Positions 24,860 through 34,676 of a stretch of DNA of 64,000 nucleotides are shown one piece after another. The stretch is taken from NCBI RefSeq assembly GCF_002549795.1, contig NZ_CP021435.1, positions 496,001 through 560,000 on the forward strand, written 5' to 3'. The stretch is from Halomonas beimenensis. Its GTDB lineage: Bacteria > Pseudomonadota > Gammaproteobacteria > Pseudomonadales > Halomonadaceae. A program made the translations under genes and the position numbers. Numbering within the stretch: the stretch's first letter is position 1; each line of letters starts with the position of its first letter. Below the pieces are notes generated by a model. It saw only the letters and a program-made list of their open reading frames with translations. It did no database searches and was not told the DNA's origin.

Positions 24860-27688
24860 TCATGGCTCCAGGTCAAAGATTTCTTCGATTGGCCGGGGTT
24901 TCCCGAGATGGAACCCCTGACCGTAGGCGATGCCATAGGAGCCCAGTAACCCCACTAACGTCTCCTGGTCGACGAATTCGGCGATGGCCTGCTTGCCGAA
25001 TCCGGCGGCGATGTCGGCGATGGCCTTCACGATCACCCGGTTATCCGTGTTCATGTCCAGCCCGCGGATGAAGGAGCCATCGATCTTGATGTAATCCACG
25101 GGCAGCTGCCCCAGGTAGTGGAAGCTGCTGAAGCCCACGCCGAAGTCGTCGAGAGCCGTCCGGCAGCCGAGGTTCCTCATGGCCTGCAGCACGCCTCGTG
25201 CCGTGGCGAAGTCCGTGACCGCCGCGGTCTCGGTGATCTCGAGGATCAGGTGATGGGGGTCCGCACCGCTGCTGGCCAGCTCGTCGGCCAGGAACTGTTC
25301 CAGGCCCTTGTCGTGCAATGACTGGCCCGAGAGGTTCACCGCCAGGCTGATGCCCCGCTTCTGCAGCTTCCGCAGGGCCTTCAGGCTGTGATGCAGCACC
25401 CAGCGGTCCAGCTGGACGATCATCCCGTTGCGCTCGGCCACCGGGATGAAGTGCGCCGGGGAGACCAGGCTACCGTCCTCGTCCTTCATGCGCACCAGCA
25501 CCTCATAGTGCTTCACGTCGCGATCCGCCAGGCGCACGATGGGTTGTGCCACGAGGGCGAAGCCGTCCTCCTGAAGGGCCTTGCGCAGGCGCTCGACCCA
25601 ATAGACCCGCTCCTGCAGCTCGTCCTTGGCACTCTCCAGGGTGGAAAGCAGGTGCCAGCGCTGCGGACCGCCCTCCTTGGCCTTGTACATGGCGACGTCG
25701 GCACTCGCCATCAGGTCGGCGGGCGTGTCGCCATGGGTGGGGTACTGGGCGATGCCGATGCTGGCCACGGCTCGGTGGCGCCGGCCCCCGGCCGTGAAGT
25801 TCAGGCCTTCGAGCAGCTGGTTGCACTGCTGCGCGGTGCCGATCGCCTGATCGGCGTCGGCATGACGCAGCAGCAAGGCAAACTCATCGCCGCCGAGCCG
25901 AGCGATGATCCCCCGATGCCCCAGCTGGAACTGGAGGATCTGCGCGATCTCGCGGAGCAGGCGGTCGCCGGCGTGATGACCGCTGAGCTCGTTGACGTCC
26001 TTGAACTGGTCCAGGTCCAGCAGCAGCACGGCCCCTCGGCCGCCTTCGTCCAGCGCGTGCTGGATCGCCTCCTGGAAGTAGCGGCGGTTGTAGAGCTCGG
26101 TCAATGGATCGCGCTCGGCCAGCCAGGTCAGGCGTCCTTCGGCCGCCTTGCGGTCGGTGATGTCCAGGCCCACCGAGATGCGGGCCAGGCTGCGGTCCCC
26201 GCCGTTGGGGAGGGGCGCATGATACCAGACGATGGTGTGCACCCGACCTTCCGGGGTCAGCAGGCTGCGCTCCTCCTGCTCGGCTTCCCGGGCCGAGGCG
26301 ACCGGCGAGTGGCCGGGCAGGGTGAAGATGTCGTCGAAGCGGCGGCCGATCAGCATGTCCTCGTCGACCTCCAGGACATTCAGTGCGTAGGCGTTGACCA
26401 GGCTGATTCGGCCCGCCCCATCCTGGGCGATGATGAACACCCGGGCGGTATCCAGCAGGCTGCCGACGAAGTCGCGCTCCTGGGCCAGCTCGTCGACTCG
26501 CTCGGCGAGCTGTTCGCCGCGCGCCTGGACCTCTTCCTCCAGCAACTCGAGCTGACGGGACAGTTCGAGGGTCGTGTCCTCCAGGATATCGATCTCGTCC
26601 GGCAGCCGGCTGGCCTTGTCGGGAATGGCTCGCCGGGCATCGTCGAAGCCGCCCCGGGCCAGGGCCGGCAGCACGCCGGCCACTCGGCGCAGCCGGGCCA
26701 TGGGGCCGAGCAGGATGAACAGCAGCAGCAGCTCGGCGGCCAGCCAGCCGACCACGCCCCCCACCAGCAGGGTCCGGGTGTTGCGATCGATGGCGTGGAT
26801 CTGGGAGGTGATATCGGAGATCAGCAGGAAGTAGCCGGTACTGCGGCGGTCGCGGTCCTCTTCCATGCGCGCCGCGGTCAGTTCCAGGATTCGCTGCTCA
26901 TGGCGCAGCTTGAGCGGCCTGTCGGTCAGCTGGCTGAGGGTGACCTGCCCGGCGGCCTGACGCAGCAGCGCCGGTCCCCGATCCTGCTCGGTCAGGGCCA
27001 GCAGCCGGCCGTTCCAGGCGTCCAGGTACCGAGCGTCCGAGGCATCGCCGGGCTCGTGGGAACCGGTGACCAGCAGGGCGATCTCGCTGCCCGAGACCGA
27101 TTTCGCCTGGCGAATGACGTCGGCCAGGGAGCGCGACAGGATCACCAGGCCGACGCTGCGGCCCTCCACCAGGACCGGCACCGCGGCATACTGGCGGCAG
27201 CTGCTCGCGCAGCGCAGGGTGGTCAGCGGCATCTCGGTCCGCATGACGCGGTCGACCCAGGCCTGGACCGGACGATGATTGTTGGCCTGGCTCTCGCCCC
27301 AGCTGGCCTGCAATCGGCCATGGGTATCGAAGACCAGGATCTCGTCGACGCCCGCATCGAGTTGCAGGGTCGGCCACTGCGGGTCGAGGGCCGTCTGGAG
27401 CGCCTCGGCATCGCCGGCCTGGAGAGAGGGTCCCAGCTGGGGCGAGGCGGCTGCCAGGCCGGCCAGCTGGCGCAGGTTCTCCTCGGAGCGCCTCAGGGCC
27501 AGATGGATTTCCCGTTGCTGACGGGCATGGTGCTGCATGCGGCCGTCCTGGAACTGCTGGCTGAGGTTGTTGTGCCCCACCCAGGTGAACAGTGAGACCA
27601 GCAGGATCAGCAACAGGCTGCTGAGCGCGATGACGCGCCAGGTCAGGCTGAATTGACGTCGGTTCCTGGAGAACGGCTTGGCAGACAT
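24860..27688 (-). CDS. Membrane sensor GGDEF-EAL (EVL) c-di-GMP protein
   Basis: 942 residues. A first membrane helix (VIALSSLLLILLVSLFTWVG, ~20-40) is followed by a ~260-residue periplasmic sensor and a second helix (GGVVGWLAAELLLLFILLGP). Then come a coiled-coil linker (LSRQLELLEEEVQARGEQLA), a PAS domain, a GGDEF domain (ARLGGDEFALLL) and a phosphodiesterase domain. The last has EVL instead of EAL (HYEVLVRMKDEDG) but keeps VNLSGQSL, ILEITETAAV, ALDDFGVGFSSF and YIKIDGSFI, so both activities look possible. GGAGAG precedes the ATG. Probably co-transcribed with the barrel and PstS-like genes upstream, whose products could feed its periplasmic sensor. Confidence 0.9.
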   Translation of the reverse strand: MSAKPFSRNRRQFSLTWRVIALSSLLLILLVSLFTWVGHNNLSQQFQDGRMQHHARQQREIHLALRRSEENLRQLAGLAAASPQLGPSLQAGDAEALQTALDPQWPTLQLDAGVDEILVFDTHGRLQASWGESQANNHRPVQAWVDRVMRTEMPLTTLRCASSCRQYAAVPVLVEGRSVGLVILSRSLADVIRQAKSVSGSEIALLVTGSHEPGDASDARYLDAWNGRLLALTEQDRGPALLRQAAGQVTLSQLTDRPLKLRHEQRILELTAARMEEDRDRRSTGYFLLISDITSQIHAIDRNTRTLLVGGVVGWLAAELLLLFILLGPMARLRRVAGVLPALARGGFDDARRAIPDKASRLPDEIDILEDTTLELSRQLELLEEEVQARGEQLAERVDELAQERDFVGSLLDTARVFIIAQDGAGRISLVNAYALNVLEVDEDMLIGRRFDDIFTLPGHSPVASAREAEQEERSLLTPEGRVHTIVWYHAPLPNGGDRSLARISVGLDITDRKAAEGRLTWLAERDPLTELYNRRYFQEAIQHALDEGGRGAVLLLDLDQFKDVNELSGHHAGDRLLREIAQILQFQLGHRGIIARLGGDEFALLLRHADADQAIGTAQQCNQLLEGLNFTAGGRRHRAVASIGIAQYPTHGDTPADLMASADVAMYKAKEGGPQRWHLLSTLESAKDELQERVYWVERLRKALQEDGFALVAQPIVRLADRDVKHYEVLVRMKDEDGSLVSPAHFIPVAERNGMIVQLDRWVLHHSLKALRKLQKRGISLAVNLSGQSLHDKGLEQFLADELASSGADPHHLILEITETAAVTDFATARGVLQAMRNLGCRTALDDFGVGFSSFHYLGQLPVDYIKIDGSFIRGLDMNTDNRVIVKAIADIAAGFGKQAIAEFVDQETLVGLLGSYGIAYGQGFHLGKPRPIEEIFDLEP

Positions 27689-27734
27689 CTCTCCGGTTCC
27701 TCAAGACGGTGTGGGCTGGGAGATCGGAGAGCGC

Positions 27735-28961
27735 TCAGAAACGCAGGGAGAGCTGGAACAGCAGCATGTTCCAGTATCGTTCCGTGTCGGCCGGATCGGG
27801 GTTGTCCTGGATCGGCAACCAGCCGGTCCCATCCACATGGTGGTACTCGCCGGACACCAGGACTCGGGGATGGGGCGTCCACTGCAGCCCCAGGGTGATG
27901 TCCTTGGCGAACTGGGTGTGGGCGGGAATCGCTCCCGATACGCTGGCTTCGAACTCCTTCCCGTCCGGGTCATCCCGGTTGCTCACCAGGCTGTCATAGC
28001 GGATCAGCCACTGCCAGTCGTCCAGGAAGCGACGCGTGTACTGGAGATACCAGCTCTCGCCGATGGTGTCGAAGTTCAGGCGCGGATCGTTGAAGTTCTC
28101 CAGTCCCGATTCGCGCAACGCATACTCGCCCGTCAGGCTCCAGAGCCCGGCGTTGTACTGCAGGGAAAGGATCCAGGGGCGAAAGTAGAAATCCCCGTCG
28201 GTGAGTCCCGGCTGCCGGGAGTCGAAATGGGCGCCGACCTCGGCGGTTCCCAGGGCGGCCACGATCCGGCCGCCGTCATGCTCGTAGCGGAGCTGGCCGA
28301 TGGCCGAGGTTTCCGGCTCGAGATCCCCGGCGAATCGATCCAGCCTCAGGGTGCGGCGCAGGTCGTCCCCCGCCTGGACCTGTCCGACACCGGCCTGGAA
28401 TCGCAGGGTGCCATTCGAGAGTCGCTCCTCGAAATAGGTCAGGACACCGTCGGCGGACAGGGCCAGCGATCGGGTGCGATCGAAGTAGATCGATTGCGGC
28501 AGCAGGACGCTGGGGCGGGTGAAGGCGACGTCCCGGGTCTGGTTGTAGAAGCCGAAGGGGTTCTTGAAGCGACCCAGCTGGACCCCGAAATTGCGCTGCT
28601 GGTTGGACTGGATCTGGTAGTCGATCAAGCCATAGTCGAGTTCCGGGCTGGCGTCGCTGGCATCGCCGCCGGCCCGTCGGCTGAGCACCTGGGCGGCGAT
28701 CAGGACGTCCTCGTGGGGGCGCAGGGAGACGTTGGCGCCGATCTCGGTGAACTTGAGGCTGCCGCCGCCCTCGCTGCTGGGACCGAAGAAGTCATTGTCG
28801 TCGGTGACCACCAGGGCCTGGCTGAGGAAACCATGCAGCTGGAGGGTATCCAGGACGTCCCCGTCGCCACCGTAAGCCGGTGCCATGGCGGCCATCAGCC
28901 CGGCCCCCAGCATCAGGGCGCGGCGAGGCTCACTCGATCGAAACGACTTGGACACGGTCAT
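27735..28961 (-). CDS. Outer-membrane beta-barrel (porin-like) protein
   Basis: 408 residues. A signal peptide (ALMLGAGLMAAMAPAYG) is followed by alternating amphipathic strands, and the protein ends in Phe (MLLFQLSLRF), typical of outer-membrane barrels. Segments such as FGVQLGRFKNPFGFYNQTRD resemble the constriction region of phosphate-selective or alginate-type porin relatives, but I cannot assign a substrate. GGGAG precedes the ATG at 28961, which overlaps the end of the upstream gene by 32 bp. The three-gene order PstS-like, barrel, GGDEF-EAL suggests an envelope-sensing unit. Confidence 0.75.
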   Translation of the reverse strand: MTVSKSFRSSEPRRALMLGAGLMAAMAPAYGGDGDVLDTLQLHGFLSQALVVTDDNDFFGPSSEGGGSLKFTEIGANVSLRPHEDVLIAAQVLSRRAGGDASDASPELDYGLIDYQIQSNQQRNFGVQLGRFKNPFGFYNQTRDVAFTRPSVLLPQSIYFDRTRSLALSADGVLTYFEERLSNGTLRFQAGVGQVQAGDDLRRTLRLDRFAGDLEPETSAIGQLRYEHDGGRIVAALGTAEVGAHFDSRQPGLTDGDFYFRPWILSLQYNAGLWSLTGEYALRESGLENFNDPRLNFDTIGESWYLQYTRRFLDDWQWLIRYDSLVSNRDDPDGKEFEASVSGAIPAHTQFAKDITLGLQWTPHPRVLVSGEYHHVDGTGWLPIQDNPDPADTERYWNMLLFQLSLRF

Positions 28962-29367
28962 CCAGATACTCCCTTTCTAGATATCCCAGCGCGCCTGGGG
29001 TGCTGGCGATCTGCTCCAGCATCTCGGACTGGTTGCGAACTCGGTTGGGGGCCTGCCCCGTCCCCGAAAAGACCACTCGGTCCCAGGCCAGCTGCAGCTG
29101 GTGGGGATAGACCGAGAGATGTTGCTTGACGAAGCGGGCATGCACGGGGTGGCTGTTGGGCAGAACGAAGACGCGGGCCGCCTGGCCGCCGGGCCAGGTG
29201 CGCTGGCGCATGGCGAACAGGGCTCGGGTGGTGTCCCGGGTCAGCTGACGGCTGTCCACGTCCGGGTTGGCGACCAGCAGCACGCTGGAGTCCTCGGCCA
29301 TCGCCTGGGGGACGAGACCGAGGATCAGGCAGATCCAGATCGCCTTGACCAGTCGCCGGATCAGCAA
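28930..29367 (-). CDS. PstS-like periplasmic phosphate-binding-domain protein
   Basis: 145 residues from a TTG start at 29367, chosen because GGGAGG lies 5 nt upstream and a clean signal peptide results (IRRLVKAIWICLILGLVPQAMA). The mature part, with NPDVDSRQLTRDTTRALFAM, FVLPNSHPVHARFVKQHL and STPGALGYLEREYL, is the compact version of the PstS-like phosphate ABC substrate-binding domain found without permease genes beside GGDEF proteins. An accessory ligand sensor is more likely than a transporter subunit. A longer form from 29448 is open but lacks a signal-like start. Confidence 0.7.
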   Translation of the reverse strand: MLIRRLVKAIWICLILGLVPQAMAEDSSVLLVANPDVDSRQLTRDTTRALFAMRQRTWPGGQAARVFVLPNSHPVHARFVKQHLSVYPHQLQLAWDRVVFSGTGQAPNRVRNQSEMLEQIASTPGALGYLEREYLDDRVQVVSIE

Positions 29368-29647
29368 GAGGGCCTCCCGTGGCCGGGAGCCGGGAGCCGT
29401 GCAGCCAGGTCGATCACCGTTGCCGGCAAGGCGCCGCGTTGCGGACACGATCCTTCCCTGGTGGGCATGACGGACATTCGCTCCATGTCGGCGTGTTGAG
29501 GAAAGGGGATGATGACGCTCTCTCCCTGCGGCCCTGGTCGGGTGTCGTTATTGTTCGATCGCCGGGCAACGTCGGCCCATGGCTCATAGGGGCACAGCTT
29601 ACCCTCAATCGCTACATGACGGGAAGGCAATGAAAGGAATGACGGTG

Positions 29648-29675
29648 ATGCCCGGCGGCCCACGCCGCCGGGCAT
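29648..29675 (-). terminator. Hairpin immediately after nhaD
   Basis: ATGCCCGGCGGC / GCCGCCGGGCAT: a 12-bp perfect stem with a 4-nt loop, 5 bp beyond the nhaD stop on the minus strand. A mildly T-rich stretch (CATTCCTTTCATTG) follows. Confidence 0.6.
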
Positions 29676-29679
29676 GGCC

Positions 29680-31185
29680 TCAGCCGTAGACGCCGAAGCT
29701 GCCGGCATTGATCCACAGGTGGGCGACCACGCTGGCGGCATAGCCCAGGGCGATGACCGGTGCCCAGCGCAGGTGACCCATGAAGGTGTAGCTGCCTCGC
29801 GCCTGGCCCATCAGCGCGACCCCGGCCGCGGAACCGATCGACAGCAGGCTGCCGCCGACGCCGGCGGTGAGGGTGATCAGCAGCCAGTGGCCATGGGACA
29901 TGTCCGGCTCCATGGTCAGCACGGCGAACATCACCGGGATGTTGTCGACCACCGCGGAGATGATGCCCAGGGCGATGTTGGCCCAGGTGGCGTTCCACTC
30001 GGTATAGAGCACATCGGAGAGCAGGCCCAGGTAGCCCATGAAGCCCAGGCCGCCCACGCACATCACCACGCCGTAGAAGAACAGCAGGGTGTCCCACTCG
30101 GCGCGGGCCACGCGGTTGAAGACGTCGAAGGGCACCACGCTGCCCAGCTGCTCCAGCATCTTCCAGTCGCCCCGCTGGGTGTAGAGGGTACGCTTGCGCT
30201 CCAGGGAACGGGGCAGGGTCTTGCGCAGGAAGTAGCCGAAGAACTGCAGGTAGCCCAGCCCGGTCATCATGCCCAGCACCGGGGGCAGGTGCAGGAGGGT
30301 ATGGCAGGCCACGGCGGTGGCCACGGTGAGCAGGAAGAGGAAGATGATGCGCCGGGCGCCGCGCTTGAGGTAGACGTCCTCCTCCAGGCTCGCCGGGGTG
30401 CGGTTCTTGATGAAGACGCTCATCACCGCGGCCGGGATCAGGAAGTTCACGATCGACGGCACCAGCAGGGCGAAGAACTCCTGGAAGTGGACGATGCCGG
30501 CCTGCCAGACCATCAGGGTGGTGATGTCACCGAAGGGACTGAAGGCGCCGCCGGCGTTGGCGGCCACCACGATGTTGACGCAGGCCAGGTTGATGAAGCG
30601 CTTGTCGCCCTCGGCGACCTTGGTGACCACGGCACACATCAGCAGTGCCGTGGTCAGGTTGTCGGCCACCGGCGAGATGACGAAGGCCAGCACGCCGGTC
30701 ATCCAGAACAGGGTGCGGTAGCTGAACCCCTTGCGCACCATCCAGGCCCGCAGGGCATCGAAGACACGGCGCTCGTCCATGGCGTTGATGTAGGTCATCG
30801 CCACCAGCAGGAAGAGCATCAGCTCGGTGAATTCCAGCAGGGTGATGCGGAAGGCATGTTCCGAGTCGGCCGGGATACCCGCCTTGACGTAGACCCAGCC
30901 GATCAGGCCCCAGATGATGCCGGCCGCCACCAGTACCGGCTTGGACTTGCGCATGTGGAGCTTCTCTTCGGCCATGACCAGGGCATAGGCCAGGATGAAC
31001 ACCACCACGGCCAGCCCACCGACGAAGGACCCGGTCAGGTCGAGTTCGCCGGTGGCGGCGACGGCGGGGGAGGCGAAGAACGGGAGGAAGACGGAAGCAA
31101 GGAGAAGGAGGGAAATGCCAGGCCATCGTGCAGGGTGCCTGGGCCTGTTGAGGGAGCGACAGGAGGTCAGCATGACGACGATCAT
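29680..31185 (-). CDS. nhaD: Na+/H+ antiporter NhaD
   Basis: 501-residue polytopic inner-membrane antiporter (~12 helices) that expels Na+ (and Li+) in exchange for H+, important in haloalkaliphiles. Diagnostic blocks include FVISPVADNLTTALLMCAVV, NIVVAANAGGAFSPFGDITT and GIISAVVDNIPVMFAVLTM, which hold the acidic and polar residues of the ion site; the C-terminal part reads LTAGVGGSLLSIGSAAGVAL. The N-terminal LLLLASVFLPFFASPAVAA may be a cleavable signal or the first helix. Start 31185 or 31173 (MLTSCRS) are both possible and neither has a strong ribosome site. Confidence 0.92.
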   Translation of the reverse strand: MIVVMLTSCRSLNRPRHPARWPGISLLLLASVFLPFFASPAVAATGELDLTGSFVGGLAVVVFILAYALVMAEEKLHMRKSKPVLVAAGIIWGLIGWVYVKAGIPADSEHAFRITLLEFTELMLFLLVAMTYINAMDERRVFDALRAWMVRKGFSYRTLFWMTGVLAFVISPVADNLTTALLMCAVVTKVAEGDKRFINLACVNIVVAANAGGAFSPFGDITTLMVWQAGIVHFQEFFALLVPSIVNFLIPAAVMSVFIKNRTPASLEEDVYLKRGARRIIFLFLLTVATAVACHTLLHLPPVLGMMTGLGYLQFFGYFLRKTLPRSLERKRTLYTQRGDWKMLEQLGSVVPFDVFNRVARAEWDTLLFFYGVVMCVGGLGFMGYLGLLSDVLYTEWNATWANIALGIISAVVDNIPVMFAVLTMEPDMSHGHWLLITLTAGVGGSLLSIGSAAGVALMGQARGSYTFMGHLRWAPVIALGYAASVVAHLWINAGSFGVYG

Positions 31186-31429
31186 CCAAGAAACAAGTGT
31201 GTGTAAGGGTTGGAAATCAGGAAAATGTTACCATGGCGCGCTGATACGAAACGCTTTCCTGCCTGCCTCTTTGGTAGGGGGTAGGCCCCATGCCCCGGGG
31301 GGTTGGTGCGATGCAGTATGTCGGGATCGGCCGCCCGCCGAGCGGGATTTTGTGGCATCATTTGCCCCTTCCGGCCTTGGCCGCCGATCGACCAGCAACG
31401 CCAACGACTTCAGGGCAGGCTCTCGACGC

Positions 31430-32143
31430 ATGTTTCTCGATGACTACCACTCGCGCACGGGCGAGCAGCTCCGGATCTCCGCGGAGCAGGCGAGCCGTTT
31501 CGCCAAGCGTGTCGCCGGTGACTTCAACCCCATCCACAATCCGGATGCGCGGCGCTTCTGCGTGCCCGGTGACCTGCTCTTCGCCCTGGTCCTGGCCCGC
31601 TTCGGCCTGTCCCAGCACATGACCTTCCGCTTCCTCAGCATGGTCGGCGCCGACGTGCCGCTGACCTTCACCGAGGACGAGGACGGCCTGATCCGGGTGC
31701 GAGACGACAACGGCAAGTGCTACCTCGAGGCGCAGCGTGACGGCGAGGTCACCCGCGACGAGGCCGTGGTGGAGGCCTTCACCCGCTGCTACGTGGCCTT
31801 TTCGGGGAAGAACTTCCCGCATTACCTCAAGCCGCTGATGGAGGAGCGGGGGGTGATGTTCAATCCCAAGCGCCCCCTGGTGATCTACGACAGCATGGGC
31901 TTCTCGCTGGATCGCCTGGACGGCATCGAGCCCGGCCTGGAACTGGTCGACTCCTCCCTGGAGGTGACCGGCAAGCGCGGCGACGCCCTGCTGGAGTTCC
32001 GCATCCTGGCCGCGGGCGAGGAGGTCGGGACCGGCTCGAAGAAGCTGGTGGTCAGTGGCCTGTGCGACTACGACCCGGACGCCATGGAAGCCGTGGTGGA
32101 GGAGTTCTATCGCCTCAAGGCCGCCCACGAGGCCGAGGCCTGA
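31430..32143 (+). CDS. DUF3581 family protein
   Basis: 237-residue soluble protein starting MFLDDYHSRTGEQLRISAEQ, with the block VAGDFNPIHNPDARRFCVPG that recalls the hot-dog/MaoC hydratase motif (GDFNPIH), then DLLFALVLARFGLSQ. The family is widespread in gammaproteobacteria but its reaction is unknown; the fold suggests acyl-thioester binding. It is divergent from nhaD, and the 244 bp between them hold both promoters. Longer upstream frames exist but relatives start at this ATG. Confidence 0.85.
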   Translation: MFLDDYHSRTGEQLRISAEQASRFAKRVAGDFNPIHNPDARRFCVPGDLLFALVLARFGLSQHMTFRFLSMVGADVPLTFTEDEDGLIRVRDDNGKCYLEAQRDGEVTRDEAVVEAFTRCYVAFSGKNFPHYLKPLMEERGVMFNPKRPLVIYDSMGFSLDRLDGIEPGLELVDSSLEVTGKRGDALLEFRILAAGEEVGTGSKKLVVSGLCDYDPDAMEAVVEEFYRLKAAHEAEA

Positions 32144-32198
32144 CGCGCCCTCCCGCTCCGCCGGCGCCGCGCCCGGCGGCAGCGGGTAGCCGGGGCCA

Positions 32199-33398
32199 TC
32201 AGCCCCCCGAGGGCAGCGCGAGGACCATCCCGCCCAGGGCGCAGACCACCACGACCGCCCAGGCCGGGACGCGCCAGACCGCCAGCAGGGCAAAGCCCGC
32301 CAGGGCCAGGCCGAACTCCGCCGGCCCGAGGATCGCGCCGGTCCATACCGGTCGGTAGAGGGTGGCGGCCAGCAGCCCGACCACCGCCGCGTTGGTGCCC
32401 CGCATCAGGGCCCGGGCCCCGGGGCGCTCGCGCAGGGTCTGCCAGAAGGGAATGACGCCCACCAGCAGCAGCATGCCCGGCGCGAAGATCGCCACCAGGG
32501 CCAGCCACGCCGCGCCGAGGCCGCCCGCTTCCGTCGTCATGACCATGCCCAGGTAGGCGGAGAAGGTGAACAGCGGGCCGGGAATCGCCTGGGCCGCCCC
32601 GTAGCCGGCCAGGAAATCGTCCGCCGACACCCAGCCCGTGCGGACCACCTCCGCTTCGAGCAGCGGCAGCACCACATGGCCACCGCCGAACACCAGGGCG
32701 CCGGCCCGATAGAAGGCGTCGACCAGGGTCACCCCCGCCCCGGCGCCGGCCAGGACCAGCAGCGGCAGCCCCAGCAGCAGGCAGCCGAAAGCGATCAGGC
32801 AGATGAACCCCGTGCGCCGTGAGAGGCCGAAATCCGGCAGGCTAGGCGGGGCCTGGCCGTTGCCCCGGCACCAGGTCAGCCCGGCCAGTCCCCCCTGGCC
32901 GATGGCCAGGACCTGGCCGCCCGAGCCGCCCACGGCGAGGACGAGCAGGGCCGACGTCACCGCGATGGTGGCGCGGGCGCGATCCGGGCACAGGTGTCGC
33001 GCCATGCCCCAGACCGCATGCGCCACGATGACCACCGCCACCACCTTGAGCCCGTGAATCAGGCCCTGGCCCAGGGGCCCTTCGAGGTTGGCCGCCCCCA
33101 GGGCGAATCCCATCAGCAGCAGGGCGGAGGGCAGGGTGAAGGCCGTCCAGGCCGCCAGCCCGCCGAGCGGTCCGGCCCGCATCAGGCCGAGGGCGAAGCC
33201 CACCTGGCTGCTGGCCGGTCCCGGCAGGAACTGGCACAGCGCCACCAGGTCGGCATAGGCGTGCTCGTCGAGCCAGCGACGGCGCTCGACGAAGGTGTCG
33301 CGGTAGTAGCCCAGGTGGGCGATGGGGCCGCCGAAGGCGGTCAGGCCCAGCAACAGGAAGGCGCGGAACACCTCGCCGGCGCGATGGGGGTGGGGCAT
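32199..33398 (-). CDS. chrA: Chromate transporter ChrA (two-domain CHR family)
   Basis: 399-residue inner-membrane protein of the long-chain CHR family. The N-terminal copy has LTAFGGPIAHLGYYRDTFVE and CQFLPGPASSQVGFALGL. The C-terminal copy has the matching GALVFGGGHVVLPLLEAEVV and GYGAAQAIPGPLFTFSAYLG. ChrA exports chromate by a proton- or sulfate-linked mechanism in resistant bacteria. GGGAGA precedes the ATG at 33398 (MPHPHRAGEVF). It is divergent from corA and convergent with the DUF3581 gene. Confidence 0.9.
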   Translation of the reverse strand: MPHPHRAGEVFRAFLLLGLTAFGGPIAHLGYYRDTFVERRRWLDEHAYADLVALCQFLPGPASSQVGFALGLMRAGPLGGLAAWTAFTLPSALLLMGFALGAANLEGPLGQGLIHGLKVVAVVIVAHAVWGMARHLCPDRARATIAVTSALLVLAVGGSGGQVLAIGQGGLAGLTWCRGNGQAPPSLPDFGLSRRTGFICLIAFGCLLLGLPLLVLAGAGAGVTLVDAFYRAGALVFGGGHVVLPLLEAEVVRTGWVSADDFLAGYGAAQAIPGPLFTFSAYLGMVMTTEAGGLGAAWLALVAIFAPGMLLLVGVIPFWQTLRERPGARALMRGTNAAVVGLLAATLYRPVWTGAILGPAEFGLALAGFALLAVWRVPAWAVVVVCALGGMVLALPSGG

Positions 33399-33491
33399 GT
33401 CGTCTCCCGGGATAGCGGATGTCGAGGCTGGGCAAGGCCGGCGCCATTGCCGCAAGATACCCACATGGTGCCGGTAAAGGATGACCCTGGG

Positions 33492-34460
33492 ATGATACGA
33501 ACGCTACTGGTGGATGCCGACGGTCGGGTCACTCGCGGCGACGAGGCGCTGATCGACCGCTGGCGGAACGAGACCGACAGTCGCATCTGGATCGACCTCC
33601 AGGGGGAGAGCATGGCGGTCGAACGGTCGCTGCTGGAGTCCTTCGGCTGTCACCCCCTGGCCATCGACGATGCCCATCGGGAACGCCACCCGCCCAAGAT
33701 CGAGGAATTCGACGACCACACCCTGATCCTCTATCGCGGCATCTCCTCCTTCGATGCCGAGCTCAACTACCTGCCCCAGCAGGTGGTGTTCCTCCTCGGC
33801 GAACGCTACCTGATCAGCCTGCATCCCGGGCAGGCGCTGAGCATCGACCGGCTCATGGAGGGCGAGGCGGGCACCCTGCTCGGGCGCTCGCCGGCATACG
33901 TGGCGCTGCGGGTCATGTATGGCTCCGCGGGGTTCTACCTGGACAGCCTGCTGGCCTTCGAGAACGCGCTGAGCGACCTGGAGGATGCCCTGATCGAGGA
34001 CGGCAGCGATGCGTTGATGCGCCAGCTCATCGGCTATCGCTCGCGGCTGGTCAAGATGCGTCGGGTGTTCAACTATCACCTCGGCATCACCCAGGAGCTC
34101 ACCGCCTACGACTATGCGCACCTGCCCCGCGGCAACGAGGAGACCCTCCATGCCATCAACGACGTGCACGAGCGGTTCGAGCGACTCTACAGCCTGACCC
34201 AGATGTACTACGACATCTGCGGGGATCTCATCGACGGTTACCTCTCGATCGCCTCTCACCAGCTCAACCGCACCATGCGGGTGCTGACGGTGATCACCGC
34301 CATCTTCGTGCCGCTGACCTTCATCGCCGGCATCTATGGGATGAACTTCGCCCACATGCCGGAACTGGCCTACCGCCATGGCTATTTCCTCGTCCTGGGC
34401 GGGATGCTGGCCATCGGCCTGGCGCTGCTGTGGGTGTTCCGCCGCGTGAAGTGGCTCTAG
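33492..34460 (+). CDS. CorA-family divalent cation transporter (ZntB-like)
   Basis: 322 residues: a large cytosolic alpha/beta domain, a long helix and two C-terminal membrane helices (VLTVITAIFVPLTFIAGIYG and YFLVLGGMLAIGLALLWVF) joined by the pore motif GMNFAHMPEL. The family forms pentamers passing Mg2+, Co2+ or Zn2+; the loop sequence after GMN departs from typical CorA (MPEL), so Zn2+ or Mg2+ cannot be decided. ATG 33492 (MIRTLLVDADG) has AAAGGA at 10 nt; ATG 33465 would add MVPVKDDPG. Confidence 0.88.
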   Translation: MIRTLLVDADGRVTRGDEALIDRWRNETDSRIWIDLQGESMAVERSLLESFGCHPLAIDDAHRERHPPKIEEFDDHTLILYRGISSFDAELNYLPQQVVFLLGERYLISLHPGQALSIDRLMEGEAGTLLGRSPAYVALRVMYGSAGFYLDSLLAFENALSDLEDALIEDGSDALMRQLIGYRSRLVKMRRVFNYHLGITQELTAYDYAHLPRGNEETLHAINDVHERFERLYSLTQMYYDICGDLIDGYLSIASHQLNRTMRVLTVITAIFVPLTFIAGIYGMNFAHMPELAYRHGYFLVLGGMLAIGLALLWVFRRVKWL

Positions 34461-34676
34461 GGCTGGAGCCTCGAGCGAGGGGATGGGACATAGTGACGCA
34501 TCCCGTGGCCGGACTCGGCCGCCATGACGTCGAGGGGAAAGGCTAAGTGGCTGATTCCTATGGCGCAGGCAAGGGGGCGGGAGCCGGCGGCGTCGAACGG
34601 GCGTTGAGGCAGGCGGTTGGACGGGAAGGCCTTGGACCTTAGTCTCATCCCTCCTACTCCCCTTTCGGACCCGACC

